A stretch of DNA of 64,000 nt from NCBI GenBank assembly GCA_910574965.1, contig CAJTDB010000001.1:439092-503091 (forward strand), read 5' to 3'. Source of the DNA: Lachnospiraceae bacterium (GTDB lineage Bacteria; Bacillota; Clostridia; Lachnospirales; Lachnospiraceae). The position numbers and the translations under genes were made by a program. The notes below the pieces were generated by a model. That model did not search any database and was not told where the DNA came from. It saw only the letters and a list, made by a program, of their open reading frames with translations. Of this stretch, positions 35,641 to 44,070 are shown in pieces. Numbering within the stretch: the first letter of the stretch is position 1; each line of letters begins with the position of its first letter.

Positions 35641-35745
35641 ATTTGTGTACGGGACCAAAAAAACGCTTCCCTTTTCCGAACAGCCGCATTATAATAGAAG
35701 CGAATCCTTATCAATCCAAAGATAAACATGACCAAATTTTAACAA

Positions 35746-35843
35746 CATCTGCCCTGTGCTGCAAAACACAGCTTTGAGAGTACATTCAACCCGCTCTTAG
35801 AATGTATTTGCAGTACCCGGACAGATGCAGAATTTCTCACAGG
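35746..35843 (+). promoter_or_regulatory. Structured leader upstream of the PurF-like gene
   Basis: Three stems around a junction: P1 CATCTGCCC (35746-35754) with GGACAGATG (35819-35827, one mismatch), P2 TGTG/CACA (35755-35758 / 35767-35770), P3 TACATTC (35781-35787) with GAATGTA (35800-35806). CCTGTG at 35753-35758 could pair instead with CACAGG at 35838-35843, which covers the start of the ribosome site AGGAGG. This resembles a translational riboswitch. A likely promoter (TATAAT, about 35690-35695, weak -35) lies upstream. Confidence 0.5.
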
Positions 35844-35853
35844 AGGATTATTT

Positions 35854-37263
35854 ATGGGTGGCTTTTTTGGAGTTGCGTCAAAGAACGACTGTATCTTTGA
35901 CCTGTTTTTCGGCACTGACTACCATTCTCATCTTGGTACAAGACGGGGCGGCATGGCCGTATACGGCGAGAAAGGATTTGATCGTGCCATTCACAATATA
36001 GAAAATGCACCTTTCCGAACCAAATTTGACAAAGACATGAGACAGATGAAAGGACACCTGGGAATCGGATGTATCTCCGATTATGAACCGCAGCCTCTGA
36101 TTATCCGCTCTCATCATGGAACCTACGCCATCACCACAGTAGGAAAGATCAACAATACCGATGAGATCACAGATCTTATCTATCAAAAAGGCAATACTCA
36201 TTTTCTGGAAATGAGCGGCGGAGACATCAATCCCACAGAACTAGTCGCTGCCATTATCAACCAAAAAGAAAACCTGATCGACGGCATCCGCTATGCGCAG
36301 GAGCTTATTGATGGTTCTATGACGCTTCTGCTCATGACCCCAAAAGGTATCTACGCAGCCAGAGACCGTATGGGACGCACTCCTGTCGTCCTTGGCAAAA
36401 AAGAAGACGCCTGCTGCATTACCTTTGAAAGCTACGCTTACCTGAATCTCAGATATGAAAATTACCGGGAACTTGGTCCCGGAGAGATTGTAGTTGTGAC
36501 GCCCGATGGTGCGGCAACTTTATCCGCTCCCGGCAAGGAAATGAAAATATGCACGTTCCTCTGGGTTTACTACGGATACCCTTCCAGCTCCTATGAAGGC
36601 GTCAATGTGGAACAGATGCGCTACAACTGCGGAGAAAAGATGGCTCAGCGGGACGATGCCCAGCCTGACACCGTTGCAGGTATCCCGGATTCCGGAACCG
36701 CACATGCAGTCGGCTATGCCAATCAGTCCGGAATCCCATTTTCCCGGCCTTTTGTCAAATATACCCCCACCTGGCCCCGCTCTTTTATGCCCACGGTCCA
36801 GGGTAAACGGGATCTGATCGCCAAGATGAAACTGATCCCCATCCACCAGCTTATCAAAGACAAGCGCCTGCTGCTCATTGATGACTCCATCGTCCGGGGC
36901 ACACAGCTTCGGGAGACAACGGAGTTTCTGTATCAGAGCGGTGCCAAGGAAGTCCACATCCGCCCGGCCTGCCCGCCGCTGATCTATGGCTGCAAGTACC
37001 TGAACTTCTCCCGTTCCACTTCTGACATGGATCTGATTACCAGAAGGGTGATCTCCCGTCTGGAAAAGACCACCAACGTCCCGGATGACGTGCTTCAGGA
37101 GTACGCAGATCCCAATTCCGAAAAATACCGGATTATGGTGGAAGAGATCCGCAAAGAACTGAATTTTACTTCCCTGCAGTATAACCGTCTGGACGACCTG
37201 ATCGAATCCGTAGGAATCGAACCCTGTAAGCTCTGCACTTACTGCTGGAACGGCAAAGAATAA
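35854..37263 (+). CDS. PurF-like amidophosphoribosyltransferase homologue without catalytic Cys
   Basis: 469 residues, with glutamine-amidotransferase (Ntn) N domain and phosphoribosyltransferase C domain. The PRPP loop RLLLIDDSIVRGTQLRETT (about residues 337-355) and GIPDSGTAHAVGY are well kept. The N terminus reads MGGFFGVASKNDCIFDLFFG, whereas PurF has the nucleophilic cysteine directly after the start (CGIFG). HLGTRRGGMAVY is retained. Loss of Cys should abolish glutamine hydrolysis by the normal route. C-terminal CKLCTYCW may hold iron-sulfur ligands. AGGAGG precedes the ATG. No pur neighbours, so I do not give the symbol purF. Confidence 0.85.
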   Translation: MGGFFGVASKNDCIFDLFFGTDYHSHLGTRRGGMAVYGEKGFDRAIHNIENAPFRTKFDKDMRQMKGHLGIGCISDYEPQPLIIRSHHGTYAITTVGKINNTDEITDLIYQKGNTHFLEMSGGDINPTELVAAIINQKENLIDGIRYAQELIDGSMTLLLMTPKGIYAARDRMGRTPVVLGKKEDACCITFESYAYLNLRYENYRELGPGEIVVVTPDGAATLSAPGKEMKICTFLWVYYGYPSSSYEGVNVEQMRYNCGEKMAQRDDAQPDTVAGIPDSGTAHAVGYANQSGIPFSRPFVKYTPTWPRSFMPTVQGKRDLIAKMKLIPIHQLIKDKRLLLIDDSIVRGTQLRETTEFLYQSGAKEVHIRPACPPLIYGCKYLNFSRSTSDMDLITRRVISRLEKTTNVPDDVLQEYADPNSEKYRIMVEEIRKELNFTSLQYNRLDDLIESVGIEPCKLCTYCWNGKE

Positions 37264-37273
37264 AAACAACCGA

Positions 37274-37311
37274 AAAAGGCAGCCGGGAAATGCACTCCCG
37301 ACTGCCCTTTT
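37274..37311. terminator. Bidirectional terminator
   Basis: AAAAAGGCAGcCGGGA / TCCCGaCTGCCCTTTT stem between the convergent PurF-like and acylphosphatase genes, with A run on one side and T run on the other. Confidence 0.9.
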
Positions 37312-37579
37312 ACCATCTTTCCTTAAACTCCCGCTCTTCGTTCAGTTCAATCTTCTCTTCATCCATCCGACGAATCTGAATAAATCTTTGCCGGTGCAGA
37401 TACAGAAGCAGATCATCAATCAGCTCCGGTTCCCCCTGAACCTCCATTTCCACGCTTCCATCACTGCAGTTGCGAACCCATCCGGTCAGTCCCAGAAAAC
37501 GCGCCTTGTACGTGGCATGATACCGAAATCCCACGCCCTGCACTTTTCCGTAAAATTGAATATGCTTTCGTATGTTCAT
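37310..37579 (-). CDS. Acylphosphatase
   Basis: 89 residues. Hydrolyses acyl phosphates. KVQGVGFRYHATYKARFLGL holds the catalytic arginine (GVGFRY) and GWVRNCSDGSVE the asparagine. ATG 37579 with AGGAGG immediately upstream; the frame is open further 5' but without family sequence. It lies 62 bases after tRNA-Val on the same strand and may share its transcript. Confidence 0.92.
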   Translation of the reverse strand: MNIRKHIQFYGKVQGVGFRYHATYKARFLGLTGWVRNCSDGSVEMEVQGEPELIDDLLLYLHRQRFIQIRRMDEEKIELNEEREFKERW

Positions 37580-37641
37580 ATGCCCTCCTGCTCTTTGGAT
37601 GCAAAAAGGACGGCTGATCAAGCCGTCCCTTCCAGTCTTCA

Positions 37642-37714
37642 TGGAGATAGCAGGACTCGAACCTGTGACCCTCTACACGTCAAGCAGATGCTCTCCCAGC
37701 TGAGCTATATCTCC
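37642..37714 (-). tRNA. tRNA-Val (anticodon GAC)
   Basis: 73 bases on the minus strand. Acceptor stem GGAGATA / TATCTCC, D arm GCTCAGCTGGGAGAGC, anticodon arm TCTGC-TTGACGT-GTAGA (anticodon GAC), T arm ACAGG-TTCGAGT-CCTGC with one A-C mismatch at its base. CCA is not encoded. Confidence 0.96.
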
Positions 37715-37722
37715 ATGCGAAG

Positions 37723-37751
37723 ATTATATCACAGCACCGAACAAATTACAA
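37723..37751 (-). promoter_or_regulatory. Promoter of tRNA-Val
   Basis: Minus strand TTGTAA (37746-37751), 17-base spacer, TATAAT (37723-37728), eight bases from the tRNA 5' end. Confidence 0.75.
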
Positions 37752-37812
37752 ACATTTTTTGCAGAATATTTCCCGGCATCCGCGCTTATATTACGATAAT
37801 TTGTCAATTAAA

Positions 37813-37841
37813 TTGAATCTATGGAGATTTTGGGATATAAT
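37813..37841 (+). promoter_or_regulatory. Promoter of yaaA
   Basis: TTGAAT (37813-37818), 17-base spacer, TATAAT (37836-37841), 45 bases before the yaaA start. Confidence 0.75.
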
Positions 37842-37886
37842 GAGCATTAGTACCATTTGTAGAAAAACCAGACGAGGAAACCGGCT

Positions 37887-38681
37887 GTGAAAATCATCAT
37901 CTCTCCTGCAAAGAAAATGAATGTAGATCTTGATACTGCTCCCTGCATAGGACTGCCGGTCTATATAGACAAAGCCCAGAGCCTGATGGAATATATGAAA
38001 ACTCAGGATCTGGAACAATGCCAGAAAATCTGGAAATGCAGCCGCAAACTGGCAGAGGTCAATTACAGTCGTTTTCAGAAAATGAAACTTCGAGAAGCGC
38101 TGACACCTGCAGTCCTCTCCTACGAAGGCATTCAGTATCAGCACCTTGCCCCTAAGATAATGGAAGATACAGAACTTGCATATTTACAGACACACCTTCG
38201 GATCTTATCCGGTTTTTACGGAATACTAAAGCCCTTTGACGGAATTGTGCCCTATCGATTGGAAATGCAGGCAAAGCTCGGAGGAAAAAATCTGGATTCC
38301 CTGTATGAGTACTGGGGCAGCTCATTGGCAGAACATATGTTCTTGGAGGATTCTCTGATTTTGAATCTGGCTTCCAAAGAGTACAGCAAATGCATCTCTT
38401 CCTATATAAAAGGGCGGACAAACATCCGGTTTATCACCTGTGTATTTGGAGAGCGGCTGAGAGGAAAGATCATAGAGAAAGGAACTCCGGCAAAGATGGC
38501 ACGGGGAGAGATGGTGCGCTATCTGGCCGGACAGCAGGCGGAGGATCTGGAAATGGTCAAAAAATTTCAGGGGCTTTGTTACCGTTTCAGCGAGGAAGAC
38601 TCCGATGAAAAGACACTGATATTTTTGAAGTCAGGTGCCGGCACAAAAGCGCCTGACCAGGGAGAAGAGCATGATAAATAA
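37887..38681 (+). CDS. yaaA: Peroxide stress protein YaaA family
   Basis: 264 residues, DUF328/YaaA. Starts MKIIISPAKKMN, the family signature, and includes YEGIQYQHL, LRILSGFYGILKPFDGI-type and the AKMARGEMVRYL segments. In E. coli YaaA lowers free iron under peroxide stress and binds DNA. The last 16 bases, encoding a short tail, overlap the helicase start, indicating coupling. Confidence 0.9.
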   Translation: MKIIISPAKKMNVDLDTAPCIGLPVYIDKAQSLMEYMKTQDLEQCQKIWKCSRKLAEVNYSRFQKMKLREALTPAVLSYEGIQYQHLAPKIMEDTELAYLQTHLRILSGFYGILKPFDGIVPYRLEMQAKLGGKNLDSLYEYWGSSLAEHMFLEDSLILNLASKEYSKCISSYIKGRTNIRFITCVFGERLRGKIIEKGTPAKMARGEMVRYLAGQQAEDLEMVKKFQGLCYRFSEEDSDEKTLIFLKSGAGTKAPDQGEEHDK

Positions 38682-40605
38682 GAAGAAACTGATCCTGTTC
38701 TATACGGAGCAGTACGAACAGGCGGGGAGAAAGAAGCCGAAAAAACCGCCCAGGTATTCCGACATGGATCGAAAAGCAGAAGCCCTTCGGCGGGTACTTA
38801 GAAATGCCAAACCTTCCCGCGTCAATATACGAAGTCTGGAGGACCTGCACAGACAGCTTAAAAATCTGGCAGGCTATGCCTATCGAAGAAACCGGGACAA
38901 TATTAAAAAGCTGCTGAATGAAGAACTTCTTCCCAAACTGGTCCAACTGGATCTGGGAATGCTGTTAGAGGAACAAAAAGAAGGACTGGACGGAGAATTT
39001 CTTGCTTACCTCAGGCGGGCCATGCCAAGACAGATCTGTCTGGAGACGCTTTTTACCCTTTATCCCAAGTACCGGCAGCACAAGGTCAAAGACAAGATTT
39101 TAGAACTGGTTCCCACGCGTCCGGAAATGGAATTTGCAGAAGTACGGGAAATGCACCGTCATTTTATCCTGCATATTGGCCCTACCAACAGCGGAAAAAC
39201 CTTTCGCTCCCTGGAACGCCTGAAGCTGGCCAAATGCGGCGTATACTTAGGACCCCTGCGTCTGCTGGCACTGGAAGTTTATGAACAGATGTGTCACTAT
39301 GATGTACCCTGCACCATGCGGACCGGCCAGGAATGCATCGAAGAAGAAGGAAGCCGCGTTACGGCATCCACCATTGAGATGGCTGATTTTGACGAAAACT
39401 ATGATATTGCAGTCATTGACGAAGCGCAGATGGTCACGGATCCGGACCGGGGACACTCCTGGACAAAGGCCATTCTCGGCCTCCGGGCAAAGGAAATTCA
39501 CATTTGCATGAGCCCGGCTGCAGAGCAAGCCATCCTGCATCTGATCCAGCTCTGCCAGGACGATTATGAAATTGAGCGGTATGTGCGCAAGACAGAACTG
39601 ATTTGTGAGGATGTGCCTTTTGTATTTCCGGATGACGTCCAAAACGGAGATGCGCTGATCGTATTTTCCAAAAAATCGGTCCTGGATGTGGCCGGAAGGC
39701 TGGAGGAACAGAAGATCAATGCCAGCGTTATCTACGGCAGCCTTCCGCCGGAGATCCGCCGCAGACAGATGCATCTGTTTAACAAAGGAAAGACAAAGGT
39801 CGTCGTAGCCACAGACGCCATCGGCATGGGCCTGAATCTGCCGGTCAAAAGAATCGTATTTCTCCAGGCTGAGAAATACGACGGGGTGAGCCGCCGTCCG
39901 CTTCTGGTATCAGAGGTCAAACAGATTGCCGGACGCGCCGGACGCTTTGGCATCTATGACACGGGATATGTCAATGCTATGGGCAGCGAAGAGCTTTCGT
40001 ATATTCGGGAATGCTACGAAGCCGAAGAAGAGCCGGTCAGCCAGGTAAATCTCGGCTTCCCGCAGATTCTTCTGGATATCGAAGCCCCTATGGACGAACT
40101 TTTGAAAATCTGGCATGATGTGACGCCGACAGAACCTTTTGTAAAGGAAAATATTGACGAAGCACTGTATTTGTATGAGCAGGCCAAACGTCAGAAGGCC
40201 CTGATCGACGGATTTGAGAACAAGCATATCTTATACCGCATGATTACCTGTCCCATCGATATCAAAGATCGATGGGTTGTGGCCCTTTGGCTGCAGTACT
40301 GCAAGACCTACACCGCCGACGTGTCTCTGGAAAAGCCCGCGCTTTATCGGGACAAAAGCCGGGGTATCATGCAGTACGAGACATACTACAAGCAGTTGGA
40401 CCTATATTATCAATTTTCACACAGAATGCAGAAAGTCATTGATAAAGAATGGCTGGAAAGGGAACGGGAGAAGACAGAGATGGCCATCATGCGGTATCTC
40501 ACCAAAGGAAAACACAATTATATCTCCCGATGCCGGTACTGCGGAAAACTGCTTCCGCTTGGCTCCCCCTTCCAGGTGTGTGACGGCTGTTACCGCCGAA
40601 AATGA
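38671..40605 (+). CDS. Suv3-type DEAD/DEAH-like RNA helicase
   Basis: 644 residues. The motif ILHIGPTNSGKTFRSLERL is the distinctive Walker A of Suv3 helicases, best known as partner of the mitochondrial RNA degradosome; motif II is IAVIDEAQMV (DEAQ rather than DEAD), motif VI is QIAGRAGRFG. The C-terminal part resembles SUV3_C and ends in a zinc-ribbon-like CRYCGKLLPLGSPFQVCDGC. The first 180 residues are basic and unassigned. ATG 38671 follows GGAGAAGAGC and lies inside the yaaA end. Likely an RNA helicase in turnover or stress; partner unknown. Confidence 0.85.
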   Translation: MINKKKLILFYTEQYEQAGRKKPKKPPRYSDMDRKAEALRRVLRNAKPSRVNIRSLEDLHRQLKNLAGYAYRRNRDNIKKLLNEELLPKLVQLDLGMLLEEQKEGLDGEFLAYLRRAMPRQICLETLFTLYPKYRQHKVKDKILELVPTRPEMEFAEVREMHRHFILHIGPTNSGKTFRSLERLKLAKCGVYLGPLRLLALEVYEQMCHYDVPCTMRTGQECIEEEGSRVTASTIEMADFDENYDIAVIDEAQMVTDPDRGHSWTKAILGLRAKEIHICMSPAAEQAILHLIQLCQDDYEIERYVRKTELICEDVPFVFPDDVQNGDALIVFSKKSVLDVAGRLEEQKINASVIYGSLPPEIRRRQMHLFNKGKTKVVVATDAIGMGLNLPVKRIVFLQAEKYDGVSRRPLLVSEVKQIAGRAGRFGIYDTGYVNAMGSEELSYIRECYEAEEEPVSQVNLGFPQILLDIEAPMDELLKIWHDVTPTEPFVKENIDEALYLYEQAKRQKALIDGFENKHILYRMITCPIDIKDRWVVALWLQYCKTYTADVSLEKPALYRDKSRGIMQYETYYKQLDLYYQFSHRMQKVIDKEWLEREREKTEMAIMRYLTKGKHNYISRCRYCGKLLPLGSPFQVCDGCYRRK

Positions 40606-40673
40606 CTGATCACTATGCAAATAGACAGGCGTAACAGGATATAATAAAAAGAAAGAACGGCGGAGGACAGCAG

Positions 40674-40973
40674 ATGGCAGCAAAAGAAAATGTAAAGGAA
40701 CAGACAAGGAGCAAGATAAAGATTCCCAGACAGTACCAGGTACTGATCTATAATGACGATTTTACGCCCATGGATTTTGTGGTGGATGTGCTGATGCAGA
40801 TTTTTGACAAAGATGCGCAGACTGCGACTATGCTGATGCTGAGTGTTCACGAAGGAAGCAGTGCAGTTGCAGGCGTATATCCCAGAGACATCGCATATAC
40901 AAAGGCAGCAGAAGCAGTACAGTGGGCGAGACAGGAGGGATACCCTCTAAAAGTAGAGGCAGTTTGCCAATAG
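40674..40973 (+). CDS. clpS: ClpA adaptor ClpS
   Basis: 99 residues. Presents N-end-rule substrates to ClpA. RQYQVLIYNDDFTPMDFVVDVL is the family core, with VHEGSSAVAGVYPRDIAYTK containing the histidine near the hydrophobic pocket. Preceded by GGAGG and a TATAAT at about 40637-40642 with weak -35. 27 bases before clpA. Confidence 0.95.
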   Translation: MAAKENVKEQTRSKIKIPRQYQVLIYNDDFTPMDFVVDVLMQIFDKDAQTATMLMLSVHEGSSAVAGVYPRDIAYTKAAEAVQWARQEGYPLKVEAVCQ

Positions 40974-41000
40974 GCAGGAAAACGAATCGAGGATGGGATC

Positions 41001-43238
41001 ATGGAATTTACAGAAAAGATGCAAAAGGTGATGGAATGCGCCGTCAGATTGGCGCAGGAGGGAAACCACCGATATTTTATGCCGGAGCATGTGGTCTATG
41101 GAATGACATTTGATGAGGATTTCCGAAGAGAATATGAAGCAGGCGGCGGAAAGGCGAAAAGACTTCGGCAGGATCTGCTGGAATTTTTAAGAGAACAGGC
41201 GGGCGTAGCTGCGGAGGACCAGGAAGGTCCGCAGATGACGCTGGACGTGCAGCAAGTATTCCGTATGGCAACGGAACAGGCAGAGTCCAGCAGCCGGGAT
41301 GCGGTAGAAGTGAGCCATCTGTTGTCGGCACTGATGCGTCTGAAAGACAGCTTCGGACTTTATTATATGACCGTACAGGATGTGGATCTGGTGGAAGTCC
41401 TTGGGGAACTTTCCAGAAGGAGTCTTTCGGAGGAACGGGGGAGCGAGCCGCTGATGCCGGAAGAACCGAATACCTATGAAACCAGCGAGGATCCGGAAAG
41501 CAAAAACAGCCGATGGAAAAATTTCCTGGAAAATATGAACGAGACGTGCCGGAAACAAAACCCGCTGATTGGTCGCGCAGAAGAGCTTGAGCGGACTATA
41601 CAGATCCTCTGCCGAAAAGACAAAAATAATGTGCTGCATATCGGAGAACCCGGCGTAGGAAAGACAGCACTGGCTTATGGGCTGGCACAGAAAATCGAAG
41701 ACGGTCAGGTACCGGAGCCGCTGAAGCAGGCGGTGCTCTATGCGCTGGATCTGGGAGGGCTTCTTGCAGGAACCCAGTATCGGGGTGATTTTGAGAAACG
41801 ATTCAAGGAGATTATAGACGGGTTAGAGAAAGAAGCACAGCCGATTCTTTATCTGGATGAAATCCATAATATTGTAGGCGCCGGAGCGGTGAATGGCGGC
41901 AGTCTGGATGTGGCAAACCTGCTGAAGCCTTATCTGGCCGCCGGGCATATCCGCTTTATCGGGGCAACTACCTATGAAGAATACAAAAAGCATTTTTCCG
42001 GGCAGAGAAGTCTCGTGAGGCGTTTTCAAAATGTAGACATTCAGGAGCCGACAAAAGAGGAAGCCGTAGAAATCTTAAAAGGGTTAAAACCAGGTTATGA
42101 ACGTTTCCATGGCGTGCGCTACCGCGCAGGCGTGCTGGAACATGCCGTAGAGGTAAGCAGCCGCTATATAAATGAACGTTTTCTTCCCGATAAAGCCATC
42201 GATTTAATCGATGAGGCCGGGGCATTTCGAAAGCTCCATCCCCAGGAACAGAAGATTCAGACCGTAAATAAAACGCTCATTGACGAAGTGCTTTCTAAGA
42301 CCTGCAGCATTCCTGCACAGACGGTAGAAAAGGGAGAGACTGAGAAACTTGCCCTTCTGGAAGGAAACATCCGGAAACAGATCTTCGGGCAGGACGAAGC
42401 AGCGGCTCAGGTGGTCAATGCGGTCAAATTCTCCAGGGCAGGTCTGAATGACGAACATAAGCCCGTAGCCTCTTTCCTGTTTGTAGGAGCCACCGGAGTG
42501 GGAAAGACAGAGCTGGCAAAGGTACTGGCAAAAGAACTGGGTATTGCCTTCTTGCGGTTTGACATGAGTGAGTACGCGGAAAAGCATACGGTTGCCAAGC
42601 TGATCGGCGCTCCGGCCGGCTATGTAGGCTATGAGGAGGGCGGCATCCTGACAGAGGAGATCCGCAAGCATCCGCACGCAGTACTTCTGCTGGATGAGAT
42701 CGAAAAAGCTCATCCGGATATTTTCAATGTGCTGCTGCAGGTGATGGATTATGCCACCTTAACGGATAACCAGGGCCGAAAAGCGGATTTCCGCAACATT
42801 ATTCTGATTATGACATCCAATGCCGGTGCCGGCCGGGTAGGCAAAAGCCGGATTGGCTTTGGAAGCGAGGCGGTGAACATGGATGCACTGACCGAGGCAG
42901 TAAAACAGACGTTCCAGCCGGAATTTCGCAACCGACTAAGCAAAATTGTTCTCTTTCGAACCATGGACGATCGGATGGCGGAGAAAATCACCGGCAAGAA
43001 ACTGCAGGATCTCTCTCAAAAGCTTCTGGCAAAGAAGGTAGAATTTACGATTGCGCCGGAAGCCGCGGAATATGTGAGAAATGCCGGCATCACAAAAGAA
43101 TACGGTGCCAGAGAAATCGACCGGGTCATTGCCGGAGAAGTGAAGCCTCTGCTGGCGGAGCTTCTGCTCTTTGGAAGGCTGAAGCGGGGCGGCAAATGCA
43201 CGCTTGTACTGGAGGAAGGATCACTGAAGGTACGGTAG
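41001..43238 (+). CDS. clpA: ClpAP unfoldase ClpA
   Basis: 745 residues with two AAA+ modules. N domain (residues 1-150), D1 Walker A GEPGVGKTALAYGL and Walker B ILYLDEIHNIVGAG, D2 Walker A GATGVGKTELAKVLA and Walker B LLLDEIEKAHPD. No ClpB-type middle coiled coil, which with the upstream clpS supports ClpA rather than ClpB or ClpC. It would work with the ClpP at 18910. An IGF-like ClpP loop, SRIGFGSE, is visible in D2. Confidence 0.95.
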   Translation: MEFTEKMQKVMECAVRLAQEGNHRYFMPEHVVYGMTFDEDFRREYEAGGGKAKRLRQDLLEFLREQAGVAAEDQEGPQMTLDVQQVFRMATEQAESSSRDAVEVSHLLSALMRLKDSFGLYYMTVQDVDLVEVLGELSRRSLSEERGSEPLMPEEPNTYETSEDPESKNSRWKNFLENMNETCRKQNPLIGRAEELERTIQILCRKDKNNVLHIGEPGVGKTALAYGLAQKIEDGQVPEPLKQAVLYALDLGGLLAGTQYRGDFEKRFKEIIDGLEKEAQPILYLDEIHNIVGAGAVNGGSLDVANLLKPYLAAGHIRFIGATTYEEYKKHFSGQRSLVRRFQNVDIQEPTKEEAVEILKGLKPGYERFHGVRYRAGVLEHAVEVSSRYINERFLPDKAIDLIDEAGAFRKLHPQEQKIQTVNKTLIDEVLSKTCSIPAQTVEKGETEKLALLEGNIRKQIFGQDEAAAQVVNAVKFSRAGLNDEHKPVASFLFVGATGVGKTELAKVLAKELGIAFLRFDMSEYAEKHTVAKLIGAPAGYVGYEEGGILTEEIRKHPHAVLLLDEIEKAHPDIFNVLLQVMDYATLTDNQGRKADFRNIILIMTSNAGAGRVGKSRIGFGSEAVNMDALTEAVKQTFQPEFRNRLSKIVLFRTMDDRMAEKITGKKLQDLSQKLLAKKVEFTIAPEAAEYVRNAGITKEYGAREIDRVIAGEVKPLLAELLLFGRLKRGGKCTLVLEEGSLKVR

Positions 43239-43292
43239 TTTTCAGCCGGCTGCAAAACAAATACCACAATACAAAAATGAGGATCTTACACA

Positions 43293-44009
43293 ATGGAACA
43301 CGATTTTACACGTAACCTGAAAAAGAAACTGACGTCACTCCTGATTATAGCTGCTGTGATCCTGGCAGCAGCTCTGATCCTGTTTTTGAAAGGCTATGCA
43401 AATGCCAGAGACAAATACGTAAGTACCATTCAAGAGTTAGAAGCGGAAGTGGAAAGGCTTTCAGACCCTGTCGCAGTCTATGAGGAAGCCGCAAGACAGA
43501 TTGATATCCATGTGATTAATGCCAATATTCAAAGTATCGGGGAACTTGCGACCGTAGAATATCTGTATACAGACGCGGGAAAATTTGAAGACCCTGCAAA
43601 ATTATTCGGAAAAGAAATTCCCTTCTCATTTACTACCAAATCTTTTATTGCAAAATGGGATGGTTCGATCAAGGCCGGCGTTGACATTACCAAAGTAACT
43701 GCAGAAGCGAATGATACAACGAAGGAGATCCTGATACATATCCCCGAAGCAAAGATCCTTTCCCATGAGATTCAGGAGGAAAGCATCGAAACTCTTGATG
43801 AAAAAAACGGCCTGTTCAACCAGATCAAGGTCGAGGATATCCGGGAGTTTGATGCCATCAGCAAAGATGCCATGGAGCAAAGAGCCATAGATAACGGCAT
43901 CCTGGACAAAGCTTTTGAAAATGCAAAGGAAATTATTTATCAGTTGGTACATACAGAGCTTGTAGAAGAACTGGAATACACCATTACCTTTGAAGTCATA
44001 GAAGAATAA
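43293..44009 (+). CDS. DUF4230 family membrane-anchored protein
   Basis: 238 residues. One TM helix (about 13-33), a short coiled coil (STIQELEAEVERL), then the DUF4230 domain with IGELATVEYLYTD and WDGSIKAGVDITKV. The domain should face outside. Function unknown. 54 bases downstream of clpA, with a bidirectional terminator after it. Confidence 0.85.
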   Translation: MEHDFTRNLKKKLTSLLIIAAVILAAALILFLKGYANARDKYVSTIQELEAEVERLSDPVAVYEEAARQIDIHVINANIQSIGELATVEYLYTDAGKFEDPAKLFGKEIPFSFTTKSFIAKWDGSIKAGVDITKVTAEANDTTKEILIHIPEAKILSHEIQEESIETLDEKNGLFNQIKVEDIREFDAISKDAMEQRAIDNGILDKAFENAKEIIYQLVHTELVEELEYTITFEVIEE

Positions 44010-44012
44010 TTG

Positions 44013-44070
44013 AAAAAGGCACGCCGGGAAAGCAGCTTCTTCTCCTTCTTCCCGGCGGCCTTTTCTTTTA
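44013..44070. terminator. Bidirectional terminator
   Basis: AAAAAGGC..GCCGGGAA pairs with TTCCCGGCGGCCTTTT (loop of about 17 bases); serves the DUF4230 gene and the convergent iron-sulfur protein gene. Confidence 0.85.

Noticed and set aside
36520-37269. 249-codon ORF antisense to the PurF-like gene
   Set aside because: Shadow frame; no ribosome site and no recognised family.
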